NCBI GenBank assembly: GCA_928212115.1
Contig: CAKMRJ010005634.1
Span: 121,669,252 to 121,733,251 of the forward strand
Direction of reading: 5' to 3'
Source: Lactuca virosa
Taxonomy: Eukaryota > Streptophyta > Magnoliopsida > Asterales > Asteraceae
Length of the DNA stretch: 64,000 nt
The notes under the pieces are model-generated. The model searched no databases. It was not told the DNA's origin and saw only the letters and a list, made by a program, of their open reading frames with translations. Position 1 is the stretch's first letter, and the number at the start of each line of letters is the position of its first letter. The translations under genes and the position numbers were made by a program. Shown piece after piece: positions 1 to 10,896 of the stretch.

Positions 1-92
1 TTTTTCTACTATAAAATGTGTCACCGGCAACACCTACTATGGATCGGGAACACCTATTACGGACCGGCAACACCTACTACAGAATCCTGCGT
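1..92. repeat. Short tandem repeat, ~20-bp unit
   Basis: Three imperfect copies of a ~20-bp unit of the form GGCAACACCTACTAYGGAYC run through this stretch. The same part of the right-hand LTR (about 7085-7200) has GGACCCTCCGGT-type repeats instead, so this is either a local replacement in the left LTR or foreign sequence where that LTR is truncated. The window edge prevents a decision. Confidence 0.5.
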
Positions 93-1502
93 CCGCCCCT
101 GCCCTCCAGCCCTGTATCTCAGTGAGGACCCTCCAGTCTCACAACTCGGTTTGGACCCTCCGGTCCTACTCAGTAAGGCACAGAATAATATAGCATATAT
201 CACAAAGACAAGATGCATAATATCACATAACTCAATATAAACACATAGGACCCTCCGGTCGATAACTCAAATAAGACCCTCCGGTCACACAATATTACCA
301 CTCAGGTAAGTATAGTGAGAAGACTCACCTCTTAAGTATGCAAGTAGATCTAGTATCCCATGAACAGTCTAGACTCCGCCTACATAATATAATTATCTCT
401 AACCAACAAATTTGTAATAACCACCAAGCTAACTCTTCTACTAGGTCTCCAAGGGGGAAAAGACCATTTTACCCCTCCATGGTCTCCAAAGTCCACGATT
501 GACCAACCCTAAAAGTCAACGGAAGTCAACACTCGAGTCAACAGTCCCTGTTGACCCAACTCGGCGAGTGCACCTATGTGACTCATCGAGTTCCTCCTGT
601 CCTCAAAATAATCGGGAAAACTCCAACTCAACTCGTCGACTTGTCTCATCAACTCGTTGAGTTGTAGTGCGTTCAGACTATCGGGGAAACCCTTCCTGAC
701 TTGTCGAGTTGGCTCATGCACTCGCCCAGTCCCTCTAGACCAATTCTCATACAGGCGATTCTAAGCAGAAATAAGGTCCCAAACTCTAGATCTAGTTACC
801 TAAGGCCGAAATACCACATAAAGCTGCAAGCTTTACGTCCATGCATGGCATTTAGGGCTCGAAATACCAAAACAAGCTCTATATAGGGTTTAATGCATAA
901 AATCTTGTCACTAGCTTGATAAAGCTTGGACCTTTGGGCTCAAGGGACCTCCTATTGTCCAGATCTGAAGTCTCAACTCCATTGCAAACTAAAATAACTC
1001 CAGAACTCAAAGAAGGATGGAAAAAGGCCCTAAACTCCCTAGAAAAGGGATCTAACCAAACAATGAGCAAGGTGGTGACTTTTTACCTTCAAACAGCAGC
1101 TAGGGATGAATGAACACCGGATCCAAAAGCTCCCTCTATTCCCAAGCCTTTTGCTCCTCAACCTTCCTCCAAAAATGCACTACAACCCACAATATTAGCC
1201 TCTCTTTCTCTCACACAAGGTTATGGCTCGATTAGGGTTTCTCTCAGAGTGTTAAGATGATATGGGAGGCGGAAATGAAGGCTTAAGGTCCTTTAAATAG
1301 GAAACAAACCCTGAAAATTAGGGTTTTCACACTCATCACCTACTCGTCGAGTTGGGGTCCTCCAACTCGTCGAGTAGACTCTAGAAATCATGCGACCATC
1401 AACTCCTCTACTCGGCGAGTTGGGGCATCCAACTCGTCGAGTTGCTCTGACATCATGAATGCACATTAATGAAATATTATACCTAGGAGTCGGGATGTTA
1501 CA
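93..1502 (-). repeat. 3' LTR of the gypsy element (5'-truncated on + strand)
   Basis: This stretch is collinear with 7195-8598 and ends in TGTTACA, like the intact copy. Homology fades to the left of ~93, so about 400 bp of the LTR is missing or replaced. It contains a TATA-like TTTAAATAGG at 1291-1300 (minus-strand promoter), GGACCCTCCGGT repeats at ~131-290, and two clusters of ACTCGNCGAGT palindromes (548-730 and 1338-1447) on either side of the promoter/transcript-start zone. Confidence 0.9.
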
Positions 1503-1516
1503 ATTCTCCCCTACTA
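1503..1516 (-). promoter_or_regulatory. Polypurine tract next to 3' LTR
   Basis: On the minus strand the sequence reads GTAGGGGAGAAT directly before the TGTAACA start of the 3' LTR. This is the expected place and composition for the primer of plus-strand DNA synthesis. Confidence 0.75.
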
Positions 1517-1519
1517 GAA

Positions 1520-2960
1520 TCAGACTTCGCCCTCGAAGTCTTCCTCCGGAAACAACTCTGGGTACTGCTCCCGCATCTCGGACTCCGGCTCCCAAGTCCA
1601 CTCGGATCCCTTCCGACGTTGCCACTGAACCTGAACCAAAGGCACCTCTTTATTCCTCAAGACTAACACCTTCTTATCCAAGATCGTTACCAGCTTCTCA
1701 ATGTAGTTCAGGCGCTCATCAATCTGAATGTCCTCTAAGGGGACCACCGTCGTCTCATCTGCTACACACTTCCTCAGCTGGGACACGTGGAAGGTGTTAT
1801 GAATCTGGCTCAACTCCGCAAGCAGCTCCAACCGATAAGTTACCTTACCCACTTGAGCGATCACTCTGAAAGGACCGATGTATCTAGGGCCCAGCTTGCC
1901 CCGCTTCCTGAATCGGATCACCCCTTTCCATGGGGATACCTTCAGGAGGACAAAATCTCCAACCTGAAACTCCAGCTCTGAACGGCGCCGGTCGGCATAA
2001 CTCTTCTGACGACTCTGGGCCATCAGTAACCTTTGTTTGACCTGCTGGATCTACTCTGTCATCTTGAGCACTATCGTAGTGCTCCCCATTACTCTCTTCC
2101 CTACCTCTCCCCAACAGATGGGAGTCCGACACCTCCTCCCATATAAGAGCTCAAAGGGAGGCATACCAATATTGGAATGATGGTTGTTGTTGTATGAAAA
2201 CTCAGCCAAGGGCAAGTAAGTGTCCCAATTTCCACCGAAGTCCATAACACATGCACGTAGCATGTCCTCGACCATCGGAATCATCCGTTCAATCAGCCCG
2301 TCGGTCTGTGGGTGTTAGGCGGTGCTAAAATGCAACCGGTTGCCCAACTCCTCATGAAATTTCTTCCAGAACCTGGAAGTAAAACGCACATCCCGATCTG
2401 ACCCTATCGATGTTGGCACCCCATGTCGTGCCACCACCTCTCGCACGTAGATCTCGGCCAACTTCTCCGTAGAAGAGCTCTCACTGATAGCTAGAAAGTG
2501 AGCACTCTTTGTCAACCGATCTACAATCACCCATATCGTATCAACACCTCGCGCGGTCCTTGGTAATTTGGTTATAAATTCCATGGAAATCTGTTCCCAC
2601 TTCCACTGGGGAATCTCTAAAGGCTGCAACAGGCCAAGTGGACGCTGGTGCTCCGGCTTGACCTAACGACAGGTCAAGTATCTCTCGACTACCCATGCCA
2701 CGTCCCTCTCAATGCAGGGCCACCAATAATCCCTTTTCAAGTACAAATACATCTTGGCGGCTCCCGGGTGGATCGAGAATCTCGATCTATTGGCCTCCTC
2801 CATCAAAATACGACGAGCTCCACCTGTATACGGCACCTATATCCGCCCATGATAGGTTATAATCCCATGACTATCGGTCTTGAACTCAGAAATCTGCCCA
2901 ATCACCCGCTCTCTCTTACGGTTCTCTGGTCTCATGGCCAACACCTGGGCCTCTCGGATG
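1520..2960 (-). pseudogene. Ty3/gypsy integrase with C-terminal chromodomain-like tail, broken
   Basis: The minus strand encodes an integrase in pieces. The zinc-binding N-terminal region lies near 2640-2960. The catalytic core (2051-2629) has VDRLTKSAHF and an SDRDVRF segment that carries catalytic aspartates. The C-terminal part (1520-2023) has the GPFRV...YRLELP-like core typical of Ty3 integrases, followed by a chromodomain-like stretch (VQVQWQ...EWTWEPES). A stop near 2315 lies just before the conserved segment with the catalytic glutamate (DGLIERM), and further frame breaks lie near 2040 and 2640. The family integrates element cDNA into host chromatin; this copy should be inactive. It continues from the RNase H upstream. 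Confidence 0.9.
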
Positions 2961-3381
2961 GTATCTAAGACTGGAGTCATCACCATCATCCTCATGCACA
3001 CGTCTCGGATCGGAACACTTACTGCTCTGCGACTCAGGGCGTCGACTACCACATTACCCTTGCCAGGGTGATACAAAATCTCACAGTCGTTGTCTTTCAC
3101 TACATCCAACCATCTCATCTGTCTCATGTTCAGTTTGGGCTGATCCATAAGGTACTTCAGGCTCTTATGGTCTATATATATGGTACATCGAACACCACAC
3201 AGATAGTGGCGCCAAATCTTGAGCGTGACACCACCGCCCCCAACTCCAAATCATAGGTGGGATACCTCGTCTCGTGAGGCTTCAACTGTCTCGATGCATA
3301 TGCAATCACGTGTCCCCTCTGTATCAACACAACACCCATCCCCGATATAGATGCATCACAGTAAACTACAAAATCCTCCAT
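2837..3381 (-). pseudogene. Ty3/gypsy RNase H domain, broken
   Basis: The first segment (3172-3381) shows FVVYCDASISGMG, with the first catalytic aspartate of RNase H, and AYASRQLKPHE. The second (2837-3148) has RWLDVVKDNDCEILYHPGKG and VVVDALSRR, the family's closing motif. A frame break near 3150-3172 separates them. The domain degrades the RNA strand during reverse transcription. It lies directly after the RT thumb, the usual Ty3 order. Confidence 0.9.
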
Positions 3382-3384
3382 TCC

Positions 3385-4296
3385 CTAGGGAAGGGATAAC
3401 ACTGAAGCTTCACACAATCTCTGGCAAAGAGTCTCGAATGAGGCCTGCTGCTCGGGCCCCCAAGAAAAAGTAACACCCTTCCTGGTCAATTTGGTAAGAG
3501 GAACGGCAATCTTAGAGAAATCCCTGATAAATCTCCGGTAGTAGCCTGCCAGGCCAAGAAAACTCCTGATCTCGGATGGGGACCTCGGCACCTCCCATCA
3601 CATGACCGCCTCAATCTTGGCTGGGTCGACCAAAATCCCATTCTGGTTAACGAGATTCCCTAAGAACTAGACCTCTCGTAACCAGAAATCACACTTGGAG
3701 AATTTGGCATAAAGCCTCTCCATCCTTAATACTCCAAGAATCTCCCGAAGATGCTCCTCGTGCTGCTCTCTGGACCTCGAATATACCAAGATGTCATCGA
3801 TGAACACGATCACCTACCTATCTAACATGGACCTGTACACCCGGTTCATGAGATCCATGAACGTTGTCGGTGTGTTGGTGAGTCCGAAAGGCATCACCAC
3901 AAACTCGTAGTGCCCATAACGAGTCCTAAAGGCCGTCTTCTGGATATCCTCCTCGCAAACTCTCATCTGATGATATCTAGATCTCAAATCAATCTTGGAA
4001 AACCAAGACACCCCCTGCAACTGATCGAATAATTCGTCGATCCTCGGTAGTGGATAACGGTTCTTGACCGTCAACTTGTTCAACTCCTGGTAGTCGATGC
4101 ACATCTGGTGTGAACCATCCTTTTTCTTGACAAAAAGGATCGGCGCTCCCCACGGTGAGCTACTCGATCTAATAAAACCCTTCCCCAGCAGCTCCTGAAG
4201 CTGTGAGGATAACTCATGCATCTCGAGCGGCGCAAGGCAATAAGGTGCCTTGGTAATAGGTGTCGCACCCGAAATCAAGTCGATCCGGAACTCCAC
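3385..4296 (-). pseudogene. Ty3/gypsy reverse transcriptase, broken
   Basis: The fingers and palm lie in 3814-4296, with RYPLPRIDELFDQLQG, FSKIDLRSRYHQ (first catalytic aspartate) and VMPFGLTN. The catalytic FIDDILVY box is visible in the minus-strand reading around 3765-3815, just past a TAG stop near 3814. The connection region (3385-3591) has RSFLGLAGYYRRFI. The stop at ~3814 and further ones near 3595 and 3665 split the enzyme. Its role is to copy the element RNA into cDNA; this copy is non-functional. Confidence 0.93.
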
Positions 4297-4368
4297 CTAC
4301 CTCTCGGGAGGCACACCCGGTAACTCCTTAGGAAAAACATCCAGGAACTCGCACGCAACCGGAAGATC

Positions 4369-4931
4369 TTAGATAGAACTCAACCTCTCAATGGCAACTC
4401 TCGTATCCATCACATATGCTAAAAAGCTCATACATCCCTGCTGTAAACTCTGCCTCGCCCTGGCGGTAGAACAGAAAGCTAATCCAGATCTGGTCCCCTC
4501 GCCATACACAACAAGCACTCCCCCACTAGGGTCTCTTATGGTCACCATCTGACTCTCACTGTCAATCACAGCTCCAAACCGACTCAACGAGTCCAAGCCC
4601 ACTATGAAACAGACATCACCCATCGTTATCGGCACCAGATCCATCGGGAACTCAACACCGAAAATCACCAATACACATCCCCGAAATAACTTAGTGGCAA
4701 AAACTCATGCTCGTCGGCTATAGAAACCCTCAGTGGTCGACTCAACGTCTCGCGTCTGACATTAATGTGACGACTAAAGGATACAGACACAAAAGATCGA
4801 CTTGCACCCGAGTCAAATAACACCAAAGAAGACACATAACTCACAAGAAAAGTACCTATATGCAACACAGTATAAGCATAAACAAATCTCAAAATAACAT
4901 GAAATAAGGATATACGTACCCGCAACAACAT
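4369..4931 (-). pseudogene. Ty3/gypsy aspartic protease region, broken
   Basis: The reading at 4665-4931 has LVLFDSGASRSFVS, the D-[ST]-G active-site motif of retroelement aspartic proteases. A second frame (4369-4671) carries the rest of the fold (FPMDLVPITMGDVCFIVGLD). The two frames overlap by about 7 bp, so a frameshift splits the enzyme. The protease would cut the Gag-Pol polyprotein. It sits between the gag zinc knuckles and RT, as expected. Confidence 0.85.
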
Positions 4932-6095
4932 CAGGCGCTACGCGGACCTCCTTCACGGTCAGCTGGAATGCTCTCCCACGAGCCCTCGGAGCCTCGAACT
5001 TCCTCGACTGGCCATCAGTAACACGTAAAGAAGCAGGAGCAGAAGCCTAGGCTGATCCCTGAGTAAGCTGAGGAGACTCAGCCTTCTTGTGGCCAGTCTG
5101 GTTGCAATGAAAGCAAACCGAAAATCCCTTGAGGCAGTCCCTCGCCATGTGCCCCTCCTTGCCACATTTTTAGCAAGTCCCTGCTCAGCAAGATCCCTCG
5201 TGGGTCTTGCCGCACTTGCCACAAGTGCGGCCCTTCTGGCCTCCTACTCTCGAATCAGCGGGCTTAGCCCGCTTTGTTACCGGCTGCGACTGTACCGGTC
5301 TCCTATCTCTCCCCTGCTGCTCTCCCTCCACTATGATCTGAATCTCCAACTCAATCTCTCTCCTTCTGGCATTGGTCTGCAGATCAGCCAATTTCCGGTA
5401 TGATGAGTTCAAACTCCCGAATATCCCTCCTCAAGATGCTCAAATACCGACTCACACGTGTCTGCTCAGTGGACACGTGCTCAGGGCAAAACAGCGCCCT
5501 CTCATGAAACATCCTCGTAATCTCTGTCACTGACTATGTCCTCTGCTTGAGAGACAGAAACTCATGTGCCAAACGTTCCATCTCCACCCGACGAACATAC
5601 TTATCTCGAAAATAACTTGGTGAACCTCTCCCAAGTCACTATAACATGATATGTAGGGGTAAAATCAGTCGTCACAAACTTCCACCAGTCCTTCGCTCCC
5701 AAGCGAAGCTGGTTCAGCGCAAACCAAACTCTTAGATGCTCTGGGCATGAACACATATAGAAACACCCCTCAATGTCATAGATCCATCTCATAGCAGCGA
5801 TCGGATCTTGCGTCCCATCAAACTATGATGGCTTCGTGTTGTTGAACTCACGGAACAACAACGAGTCACCTCCCTGTGGCCTCAAAGCAGCTAGGGTTGC
5901 GGTGGCTGCGACAGGAACAACCTCTGTGACAACAGCGTATCGCTCATCGAACGTCTCAATCAGTGTGGTCTTAATATACCCGAACATCTCTGGTATGACC
6001 TCTCTGATAGCTGCGGCCACCTCCTCATGAATGATCATGCGGATCTCCTCGTCACTGGTACCACTGCCCCTAGGGTTGTTGCGGGTAACCACCAT
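4932..6095 (-). pseudogene. Ty3/gypsy gag, broken
   Basis: The likely start is the ATG at 6095 (MVVTRNNPRGSG), 673 bp inside the primer site. The capsid core at 5601-5792 has LRLGAKDWW...TWERFTKLF, the usual retrotransposon gag pattern. Near the C-terminus are a CGKCGKTHEGSC knuckle (about 5185-5225) and at least one more knuckle in the next frame (about 5090-5180), where a stop replaces part of the motif. Several stops and shifts (near 5163, 5415-5600 and 5800) break the frame. Gag would form the virus-like particle. Confidence 0.85.
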
Positions 6096-6767
6096 AGTGT
6101 CTCTGAAATGCAAACACAAAATCATCAGAGACTAGCTCAATACATACACTCACTCGGTTACCTAACCCTACTTGCTCCTTAGCACCCTAAGATTCTTACT
6201 TGGGTCACATACAGATCTGGTGCTTTTAGTAGTACAGGCCCAATACTACCTTCCACACCAACCTATAGTCGTCCCAAGTCCTCCTCCTAGGATCCTAATT
6301 CACAAATACCCTATCCCTCACGGATGTCACACTACTCTCTCGGTAGGTTCCTCAATGCTCATCTAGGTATCTCTAGATTACTCAAACTCTCTCTAAAAGA
6401 TTTCTGCTATGTTTCCCCTACTCAGTACACACACAGAGCAAATAGTAGAAAAGATCAATCAATAGCATACCCTAGGCTGAGGCATCATGAATCAAGCAAC
6501 TCTAGCTCTAAATCCTGAAATACCTAGCCTATCCTCTAGCATACAGCTCTACATCTCATAAATATCTCATAATACAAACAAGTAATGGTATTTTGGGAAA
6601 TCACCGTTCGGGCTCTGGCTGATTGTACACACTGCTCCGTCTCGTTATCTCTTGAAAGCTCTTACTTGTTTTTTTTAGAAAAATCATTTCTTTTAAAAAA
6701 AACTTTTCTCAAATCCTCCGTTTGAGTCCAGACATACCCGAGAGTAATTTCGAATCCCTCAAACCAA
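6096..6767 (-). other. 5' leader of the gypsy element
   Basis: This non-coding stretch between the primer site and the gag start is AT/CT-rich, with no ORF that resembles a protein and no clear repeat. Confidence 0.6.
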
Positions 6768-6783
6768 GGATCTGATACCAACT
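6768..6783 (-). promoter_or_regulatory. tRNA-Met-type primer binding site
   Basis: On the minus strand the sequence reads TGGTATCAGATCC, three bases from the LTR end. TGGTATCAGAGC is the standard plant primer site complementary to the 3' end of initiator tRNA-Met; the final bases differ here. It fixes the element's direction. Confidence 0.85.
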
Positions 6784-8598
6784 TGTAACACCGTAAATTT
6801 TCAAACAAAATTTTCATTTTTAAATCACATAAAACTCCATATCACATTTTCTCAAAACCACAATGTATCATTTGTCAAAATCACAAATTAACAAAACAAC
6901 TGATGGTATCCCAAATTCGTCAACATAGTCTCGAACAAGTGTGTACAATCAAGTTGGCACCTTCCCGCGATCCTTAAAAGTACCTGAAACACATATCACA
7001 CAACACGGTAAGCACGGAGCTTAGTGAGTTCCCCAAAATACCACATACACAAATAATAAGCCTCTCATGGCTATAGCTCGGCATGGACCCTCCGCTCATG
7101 CGTCTCGGTGAGGACCCTCCGGCCTCACGACTCAGTGTGGACCCTCTGGTCATGTGTCTCAGTGAAGACCCTTCGGTCTTCACAGCTCGGTTCGTACCCT
7201 CCAGTCCTGTATCTCAGTGAGGACCCTCCGGTCTCACAACTCGGTTTGGACCCTCCGGTCATACTCAGTAAGGCACAAAATAATATAGCACATATCACAA
7301 AGACAAGATGCATAATATCACATAACTCAATATAAGCACATAGGACCCTCCGGTCGATAACTCAAATAAGACCCTCCGGTCACACAGTATTACCACTCAG
7401 GTAAGTATAGTGAGAAGACTCACCTCGTAAGTAAGCAAGTAGATCTAGTACCCCACGAACAGTCTAGACTCCGCCTACATAATATAATTATCTCTAATCA
7501 ACAAATTTGTAATAACCACCAAGCTAATTCTTGTACTAGGTCTCCAAAGGGTGAAAAGACCATTTTACCCCTCCATGGTCTCCAAAGTCCACAATTGACC
7601 AACCCTAAAAGTCAATGAAAGTCAACACTCGAGTCAACAGACCCTGTTGACCCAACTCGGCGAGTGCACCTATGTGACTTGTCGAGTTCCTCATGTCCTC
7701 AAAATAATCGGGAAAACTCCAACTCAACTCGTTGACTTGTCTCATCAACTCGTTGAGTTGTAGTGCGTTCAGACTATCGGGGAAACCCTTGCTGACTTGT
7801 CGAGTTGGCTCATGCACTCGCTGAGTCCCTCTAGACCAATTCTCATATAGACGATTCTAAGCAGAAATAAGGTCCCAAACTCTAGATCTAGCCTCCCAAG
7901 GCCGAAATACCACGTAAAGCTGCAAGTTTTACGTCCATGCATGGCATCTAGGGCTCGAAATGCCAAAACAAGCTCTATATAGGGTTTAATGCATAAAAGC
8001 TTGCCACTAGCTTGATAAAGCTTGGACCTTTGGGCTCAAAGGACCTCCTATTGTCCACATCTGAAGTCTCAACTCCATGGCAAGCTCAAATAACTCTAGA
8101 ACTCAAAGAAGGATGGAAAAAGGCCCTAAACTCCCTAGAAAAGGGATCTAACCAAACAATGAGCAAGGTGGTGACTTTTTACCTTCAGACAGCAGCTAGG
8201 GATGAATGAACACCGGATCCAAAAGCTCCCTCTAGTCCCAAGCCTTTTGCTCCTCAACCTTCCTCCAAAAATGCACTAAAACCCACAATATTAGCCTCTC
8301 TTTCTCTCACACAAGGTTATGGCTCGATTAGGGTTTCTCTCAGAGTGTTAAGATGATAAGGGAGGCGGAAATGAAGGCTTAAGGTCCTTTAAATAGGACA
8401 TAAACCCTGAAAATTAGGTTTTTCACACTCATCACCTACTCGTCGAGTTGGGGTCCTCCAACTCGTCGAGTAGACTATAGAAATCACGCGGTCATCAACT
8501 CCTCTACTCGGCGAGTTGGGGCATCCAACTCGTCGAGTTGCTCTAACATCATGAATGCACATTAATGAAATATTATACCTAAGAGTAGGGATGTTACA
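6784..8598 (-). repeat. 5' LTR of the gypsy element (complete)
   Basis: This 1815-bp LTR has TGTAACA...TGTTACA ends. It has a minus-strand TATA-like box at 8388-8396, about nine GGACCCTCCGGT-type minisatellite units at 7083-7385, and palindrome clusters at 7648-7830 and 8434-8545. The segment at 7000-7050 (GTGGTATTTTGGGGAACTCA on the minus strand) recurs in the unrelated LTRs near 43340 and 45440. Confidence 0.93.
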
Positions 8599-9247
8599 AA
8601 ATTTATTTTGGTATTAAACATAGTTGATATTGTATTATAATAGGTACTAATATCAAAAGTACAATGTCATTACCAAAATTAAAACAAGTAATACATGATT
8701 CCACAACCCATATGAGAACACATCATTAATAATTGTCTCACGTAGGATGTCACGTGAGCAAATTTTGAAGAAGCAAATGACTAAATGTGTTCAAAAACAT
8801 CAAAGACTTATTTTACATAAAAAAAAATTAAGCAGATAAAATAAAAATTAAATGTGTACAAATTAAAAACTAAACCTGGAATAGTCAGTCATAAAAACTG
8901 AATGTGTACAAAAACAATAATGTCAAAGGTTTATTTTACACAAAAAAAAATAATGAAGACTAAATGTATATAAAATAAGAACTATATTATTTTTTTAGGT
9001 CATTCTCGCTATAATTAATAAAAACTATTTTGATTGGTGAATCGTGTATTATGTTGTATACATAATACAACTTTAAAAAGGAAAGTGATAAGTAAAAAAA
9101 ATATAATTTTATCTTATATGGAGCGTTGGTTCGTATAATATGGGACATGAGGAACATGAGAGACATATCCCGAATAAACTTGGTTTATTTCGTTGTGATT
9201 GTATTCTCTATCATGTTAGATCAAAGAAAATATAGTAAAATAATAAT
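8599..9247. other. AT-rich non-coding spacer
   Basis: This is low-complexity A-rich sequence with no convincing ORF, RNA gene or repeat. A short loosely repeated phrase around AAATGTGTACAAAAAC recurs at 8780-8980. Confidence 0.6.
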
Positions 9248-9429
9248 TTATAATTTGGCAGCTGATTCTTCCACTGAAGATTTTGATAAATCCACTGAAA
9301 TTATAAGTGGTATGACAACTATGTCCTCGTAGTGTATTAGTTTTTTTTTGGTGGATAATTCTACCTGAGCCAATTATTTTAAAAAAAGTCACTGCCAACG
9401 TTAGTACGGGCTTCATGTCCAACTAACTC

Positions 9430-9640
9430 CCCTCACTCACAATCGCATCGCCCTCTTCACTTTTCTCTCTGTTTTAATCAACCATTTTCTTCTTCAGAGC
9501 TACCACACTACCACAGAGACGACTAGCTTCACTGCCGGCCTCCACGGTGACCACCACCTCCACTGCCGGCGTAGGTACCGGTTTTATTTTAGACGGAGAA
9601 TTTCGGCGACCTCTTTTGAGAATGAGAAAAAGAGAAGTGA
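9430..9640 (+). other. GC-richer pocket inside the 1-kb MULE (possible captured 5' gene piece)
   Basis: A CT-rich run leads into GCCGGCCTCCACGGTGACC and GACGGAGAATTTCGGCGACC. This resembles a plant 5' UTR or early exon more than the surrounding AT-rich DNA. I see no ORF that I recognise, and no function can be assigned. Confidence 0.3.
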
Positions 9641-10129
9641 AGATATTCATAATTCAATGACGCTAAGCTAAATACCTTGATTTTTATTGAATTTTTACAA
9701 GATTTATATTTAAAATGGTTCACATGCATATGGAGAGAACTACAGCAAGGAGCATGAAACAATGAAGTCTTGAATAAAAAAAAAGGAACACTTGAACCAA
9801 AAAAAAAGGCTTCACCAAATCCGCCCTTGCTATAGTAAAAAGAATGAGAAATTAAAAAAATCTAACTATCAAGCTTCACCATGAACGTGGTTTCTCTTTA
9901 TTTTGATATGTAAAATTCTCATTATTCACAGGTAAAAGGAAAAACTATAATGTATATTTACGATAATCATAACTTAACTCAATTATTGAATTTTAAATTC
10001 CTCAACTATTGTGTTGTAACTTAGATCAATAATATTTGATATCAATCCCATATAGGCATACATAGAGAATCAGAGGCCACACATGATCATGATCTTTTAA
10101 TAGAATAAGAATCATGATCACTTCCCAGA

Positions 10130-10210
10130 AGTAGCGGATTTCCGGCTGAAGATTGAAGCGCCGAAGGAGGAGGAAGAAGGACCGTCCAGTGTGTCGTGGT
10201 TGGAAAATGG
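10130..10210 (-). other. GC-richer pocket with short open frame inside the 1-kb MULE
   Basis: On the minus strand a short open stretch reads ...GPSSSSFGASIFSRKSATSGK and then a stop. The serine-rich and basic ending could be the last part of a captured exon. It is too short to assign and may be chance. Confidence 0.25.
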
Positions 10211-10547
10211 AAACAAATCTTTTGGATCTTTTTCCCTCTTCAATATCAATTAGAATAAGGGTATATATGTCAATGCACTATTAATTCAGTGGATGTATAA
10301 AAATATACTGTAGAAAAATCAGTTCCCTTATAATTTATAAAAGCATAGATTTTATAGAAACTTTTTTAGTATTTGATTTTTATTGGAAAAGTCTTACTTT
10401 ATTTTCAAAAAACCATTAAATACTTAAAATAAAAAAAATTGCAGCCAGCATCGGTTAAAATCTCTAATATGAAAACTGATATGTTTTTTTTTCAAGAAAA
10501 ATATGTTTTTTTTCCTAAACATGGAAGAATTTCAAGGATATTTTTTA

Positions 10548-10634
10548 GGGAAAATGACGTATAGGCCCTATAATGTTTTTAGGGTTTACCCATTTAGCCA
10601 CTTAATTTATTTTGTGGTTTAATAAGGGAACGAA
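10548..10634 (+). repeat. Left terminal inverted repeat of the MULE
   Basis: It matches the reverse complement of 27427-27513 at 82 of 87 positions. The outermost 43 bases are identical in both copies. Four of the five differences are C/T. Confidence 0.92.
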
Positions 10635-10812
10635 ATATCTGTTACCTATCAATATAATCTCTTTCACCTATTGTAGTCGGTATACGTTGCCACATAAACC
10701 TAGCCTAACACGTAAGCGATAACATGGCAAGAATTTAAAGCGTCGAACTACCGCAACGACGTCGTATTGAAGGCGAATCGTAAGGAGCAAGGATCCACTG
10801 TTCAAGCGCCTC

Positions 10813-10821
10813 CATATAAAA
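10813..10821 (+). promoter_or_regulatory. TATA-like box for the MULE accessory gene
   Basis: CATATAAAA lies about 80 bp before the ATG at 10897 and about 265 bp from the element's outer end. The transposase gene at the other end has TATAAAAG at nearly mirror-image spacing. Confidence 0.5.
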
Positions 10822-10896
10822 TCAAGACTTCCTTGACCTAAAATGGCACATCTGCAAACTTCACTACCCCAATCTCGTCTCTAAGTTTACTCCAAA

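Larger units (their letters stand above)
93..8598 (-). mobile_element. Ty3/gypsy chromovirus-type LTR retrotransposon, degenerate
   Basis: The minus-strand order is LTR (6784-8598), tRNA-Met-type primer site, gag, protease, RT, RNase H, integrase with a chromodomain-like C-terminus, polypurine tract, and a truncated LTR (93-1502). This order and the C-terminal chromodomain-like segment point to a plant chromovirus of the Tekay/Del type (clade is inference). Every coding domain is split by stops or frameshifts, so the copy cannot encode a full polyprotein. In a sample of about 195 aligned LTR bases (near 100-300 against 7200-7400) I count 6 differences, five of them transitions, so it is an insertion of moderate age. 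The left flank lies outside the window, so the target duplication cannot be tested. Confidence 0.93.
9257..10327. mobile_element. Non-autonomous Mutator-like element, possible Pack-MULE
   Basis: The ends are inverted: GGCAGCTGATTCTTCC on the left, and GGGAACTGATTTTTCT read inward from the right, with related sequence for ~75 bp (9257-9330 against 10327-10255). A perfect 9-bp duplication, TTATAATTT, abuts both ends (9248-9256 and 10328-10336); 9 bp is the Mutator signature. The 1071-bp interior has no transposase. It has two GC-richer pockets unlike the flanks, so capture of host gene sequence is possible but unproven. Confidence 0.75.

Noticed and set aside
1459..1981. Plus-strand proline-rich frames
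   Set aside because: They are antisense to the gypsy integrase/chromodomain frame.
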